A stretch of DNA of 15,002 nt from positions 1 through 15,002 of the forward strand of contig JAEZEN010000453.1 of NCBI GenBank assembly GCA_023433185.1, in the 5' to 3' direction. The DNA is from Pseudomonadota bacterium. Lineage in GTDB: Bacteria; Pseudomonadota; Alphaproteobacteria; Rhizobiales; Kaistiaceae. Below the pieces are notes generated by a model that did not search any database, had not been told where the DNA came from, and saw only the letters and a program-made list of their open reading frames with translations. This document shows positions 12,774 to 15,002 of the stretch, piece after piece. Positions within the stretch are counted from its first letter, which is position 1; every line of letters begins with the position of its first letter. Position numbers and translations under genes: made by a program.

Positions 12774-14888
12774 ATGGCGAGCGCCAGCCCGCTGACCCGG
12801 CTCCGCTACAGGTATCTCTCCGGCCGGCTGGTCGGGGAGATCCTGCAGAAGAGCTGGATCGACAGCGCCATTCCGGCTGTCGCCCTCGTGGTGACGGCGG
12901 CGGTCATGGCCGTGCTGATCCCGGGCGTCTTCAACGTCGCCTACCTCTCCGACCTATCGCGCCAGCTCGCCGAGTTCGGCTTGGTCGCACTCGGCCTGAC
13001 CATCGTCATTCTCTCCGGCGGCATCGACCTCTCCGTCGGCTCGATCTTCGCGCTGTGCGTGCTCGCCGCGCTCACCGGCATGAATGTCCTGGGCCTGCCG
13101 TTCGGCGTCTCGCTCGCCATGGCGCTCGGCACCGGCTTTCTCTGCGGCCTGCTCAACGGCGCGCTGATCGGCTACCTGCGGCTGCGCGCCTTCATCACGA
13201 CCCTGGTCACCCTCGTCATCTACCGCGCGATCTACGACATCATCTTCCCGCGGCTCGCCAGCGGCATTGTCGGCAACATGCCGGATTCTCTTCTCTGGGA
13301 CTGGCTCGGCTTCGGCGATCTCGGCGGCCTCCCGGCCTCCTTCGTCCTCTTCGTCGTGCTGGCGCTGGCGATCCACGTCACGCTCTCGCGGCTCCGCCCC
13401 GGATGGCATCTGCGGGCCGTCGGCGGGGCGCGGAAGTCGGCCTACAATGCCGGCATCAACGTCAAGCTCGTCGTCTGCGGCGCCTATGTCGCATCGGGGC
13501 TGCTCACGGCGATCGCCGCATTCCTGTTCTCGGCCCGCCTGGGCAGCACCGGCGCCGACACCGGCATCGGCATGGAGATCACCGTGCTCACCGCCGTCGT
13601 GGTCGGCGGCGTTTCCCTCGGCGGCGGCCGCGGTTCGGTCGGCAACGCGATCATCGGCGCGGTCATCATCCTCATCCTGACCAACGGCCTCATCCGGCTC
13701 GGCTCACCCGGCTCGGTCAACCAGCTCCTCGTCGGCCTGATCCTCGTGGTCGCCGTCCTGTTCGATGCGAAGTGGGTCAAGAACCGCGCCAAGGTCCTGT
13801 CCAAGGTCTACGTTTCGCCGACCTATCTCGCATTGCCGGACCGCACCGCGCCGGACGCCGGCGCCTTCGCCCTCAACGACCGGCTCGGCGCCACCGAACT
13901 GATCGGTCTCGGGGACGTCGAGGGCCCGGAGGACGTGGTGCTCGACCGCGACGACAACCTCTATACCGGCACCCGCCACGGCACGATCGTCCGCTTCCTC
14001 GCACCCGACTACAAGCGGAGCGAGGTCTTCGCCCGCATCGGCGGCCACCCGCTCGGCCTCGCCTTCGCCCCGGACGGCGACCTCTATACCTGCGTCGGCG
14101 GCATGGGCGTCTACAGGGTCGGTCCCGACGGCACTGTCTCCAAGGTGACCGACGAGACCAACCGGAGCTGGTTCTCCGTCGTCAACGATGCCCGGCTGCG
14201 CCTCCCCGACGACCTCGACATCGCGCCGGACGGCCGCATCTTCTTCAGCGAGGCCACCATCCGCTACGAGATGGCCGACTGGGTGGTGGACGCCCTCGAG
14301 GGCCGCGGCAACGGCCGCCTGATCTGCTTCGATCCGGCGACCGGCCGGACGCGGACGGTGCTTCGGCACCTCGTGTTTCCCAACGGGATCACCATCTGCC
14401 GGGACGGCCGGTCGCTCCTCTTCGCCGAGACCTGGGCCTGCCGCATCTCGCGCTACTGGTTCGACGGGCCGAGGAAGGGAACGGTCGAGGTCGTGATCGC
14501 CGACCTGCCGGGCTATCCCGACAACATCAACCTCGGCTCCGACGGCACCTACTGGGTGGCGCTGCTCGGCCTGCGCACGCCGACCTTCGACCTCGCCATG
14601 CGCAAGCCCGGCTTCCGCCGCCGGATGGCGCGCCGGCTCGCCGCCGACGAGTGGCTCTTTCCGAACATCAACCGGGGCTGCGTCGTCCGCATCACGGAAG
14701 ACGGGACGGTGCGGGACGTGCTGTGGGACAGGGCCGGCGAGAACCACCCCTCCATCACCTCGACCTGCGAGCACAAGGGCTGGCTCTATCTCGGCGGCGT
14801 CTCCAACAACCGCATCGGCCGCGTCCGACTGGAGGACGCTGACGAGACCTGGACCGTGGCCGGCGCGCGCCAGGGAGCGGGACGATGA
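12774..14888 (+). CDS. RbsC-type ABC permease fused to a strictosidine-synthase/SMP-30-like beta-propeller
   Basis: One continuous 704-residue reading frame. Residues ~1-332 are a full ABC permease: basic start, about ten hydrophobic segments, ILSGGIDLSVGSIFAL at ~79-94, the GAYVASGLLTAIAAFLFSAR block, VVVGGVSLGGGRGSVGNAI and a last segment ending LFDAKWVKNRAK. After a short linker (VYVSPTYLALPDR), residues ~365-700 form a six-bladed propeller with EGPEDVVLDRDDNLY (Glu383), GHPLGLAFAPDGDLYTC, LPDDLDIAPDGRIFFSEAT, PNGITICRDGRSLLFAET, LPGYPDNINLGSDGTYWVAL and GWLYLGGVSNNRIGRV. This pattern is closest to strictosidine-synthase-like/APMAP proteins; related SMP-30 enzymes are lactonases. RbsC-type C-termini face the cytoplasm, so the propeller is probably cytoplasmic. 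ATG 12774 follows AGGGG by 11 nt; GTG 12768 is the alternative. The fusion is not an artefact of a missed stop: both parts share one frame. I infer a lactonase acting at the transport exit. Confidence 0.9.
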   Translation: MASASPLTRLRYRYLSGRLVGEILQKSWIDSAIPAVALVVTAAVMAVLIPGVFNVAYLSDLSRQLAEFGLVALGLTIVILSGGIDLSVGSIFALCVLAALTGMNVLGLPFGVSLAMALGTGFLCGLLNGALIGYLRLRAFITTLVTLVIYRAIYDIIFPRLASGIVGNMPDSLLWDWLGFGDLGGLPASFVLFVVLALAIHVTLSRLRPGWHLRAVGGARKSAYNAGINVKLVVCGAYVASGLLTAIAAFLFSARLGSTGADTGIGMEITVLTAVVVGGVSLGGGRGSVGNAIIGAVIILILTNGLIRLGSPGSVNQLLVGLILVVAVLFDAKWVKNRAKVLSKVYVSPTYLALPDRTAPDAGAFALNDRLGATELIGLGDVEGPEDVVLDRDDNLYTGTRHGTIVRFLAPDYKRSEVFARIGGHPLGLAFAPDGDLYTCVGGMGVYRVGPDGTVSKVTDETNRSWFSVVNDARLRLPDDLDIAPDGRIFFSEATIRYEMADWVVDALEGRGNGRLICFDPATGRTRTVLRHLVFPNGITICRDGRSLLFAETWACRISRYWFDGPRKGTVEVVIADLPGYPDNINLGSDGTYWVALLGLRTPTFDLAMRKPGFRRRMARRLAADEWLFPNINRGCVVRITEDGTVRDVLWDRAGENHPSITSTCEHKGWLYLGGVSNNRIGRVRLEDADETWTVAGARQGAGR

Positions 14889-15002
14889 GCCTGCTGCACC
14901 GCCTGTTCGGCCGGGACGACGAGGACGGCGCGCGCGTGCCGGCGATGGACGGGGTGTTCAAGCCCAACGCGCTCCTCGACGGGGCCCGGCGGGTCGTCGC
15001 CC
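14885..15002 (+). CDS. Partial gene, possibly a second SMP-30/strictosidine-synthase-like protein
   Basis: Only the first ~39 codons are visible before the right edge. The ATG shares ATGA with the stop of the fused permease gene, so translation is coupled and the gene belongs to the operon. The start MSLLHRLFGRDDEDGARVPA is a short basic/acidic segment without a signal peptide. The following MDGVFKPNALLDGARRV resembles the lead-in before the first propeller blade in SMP-30/gluconolactonase-like proteins (PLDGxLKPNxxLD). That resemblance is short and from memory; the ATPase of the importer would normally begin with a Walker A region further in, which cannot be excluded. Confidence 0.5.
   Translation, partial: MSLLHRLFGRDDEDGARVPAMDGVFKPNALLDGARRVVA

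Overview
The window is high-GC coding DNA, clearly above 60% G+C, densely packed and rich in ABC transporters of the ribose/RbsC type. Gene content, codon use and operon style suggest an alphaproteobacterium with a broad catabolic repertoire (Hyphomicrobiales or Rhodospirillales type). No rRNA or tRNA gene, CRISPR array or intact insertion sequence was seen.

Region A (1-2020) holds the end of a transporter locus and a damaged junction. A minus-strand RbsC-type permease runs off the left edge. A second minus-strand permease has lost its middle: its first membrane segment is joined, out of frame, to its last ~95 residues. Directly against its start codon lies a plus-strand nucleoside hydrolase that has lost its N-terminal metal/ribose-binding motif. 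Two breakpoints fall within about 80 bp.

Region B (2032-5635) looks like a cyclic-amide or N-heterocycle catabolic block. Plus-strand genes are an isochorismatase-type cysteine amidohydrolase, a MarR regulator and a convincing enamidase. Converging on them are two translationally coupled DUF1185 (AA_synth) paralogues of equal length. A 26-bp dyad lies just upstream of the DUF1185 pair.

Region C (5720-7840) is a small surface-polysaccharide pair on the minus strand: an RmlC-type sugar epimerase and a family 2 glycosyltransferase. Behind the epimerase promoter is a short, possibly frameshifted remnant resembling the C-terminal end of an RTX-type secreted protein.

Region D (7838-15002) is the most interesting part. 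A MocR/GntR-aminotransferase regulator is divergent from an operon beginning with a class II (degradative) HMG-CoA reductase. That gene matches the Pseudomonas mevalonii enzyme at all four catalytic residues. The operon continues with an RbsC-type permease, a periplasmic sugar-type binding protein, and a second permease fused in frame to a strictosidine-synthase/SMP-30-like beta-propeller. A further gene then starts with a 4-nt overlap and runs off the right edge. A perfect 10-bp inverted repeat sits in the divergent promoter region. Taken together, I infer a system for uptake and catabolism of mevalonate, possibly as its lactone: the binding protein and two permeases import it, the fused propeller may open the lactone at the inner membrane face, and the reductase (running oxidatively) makes HMG-CoA. 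The transporter ATPase, the CoA-ligation step and HMG-CoA lyase are not in the window.
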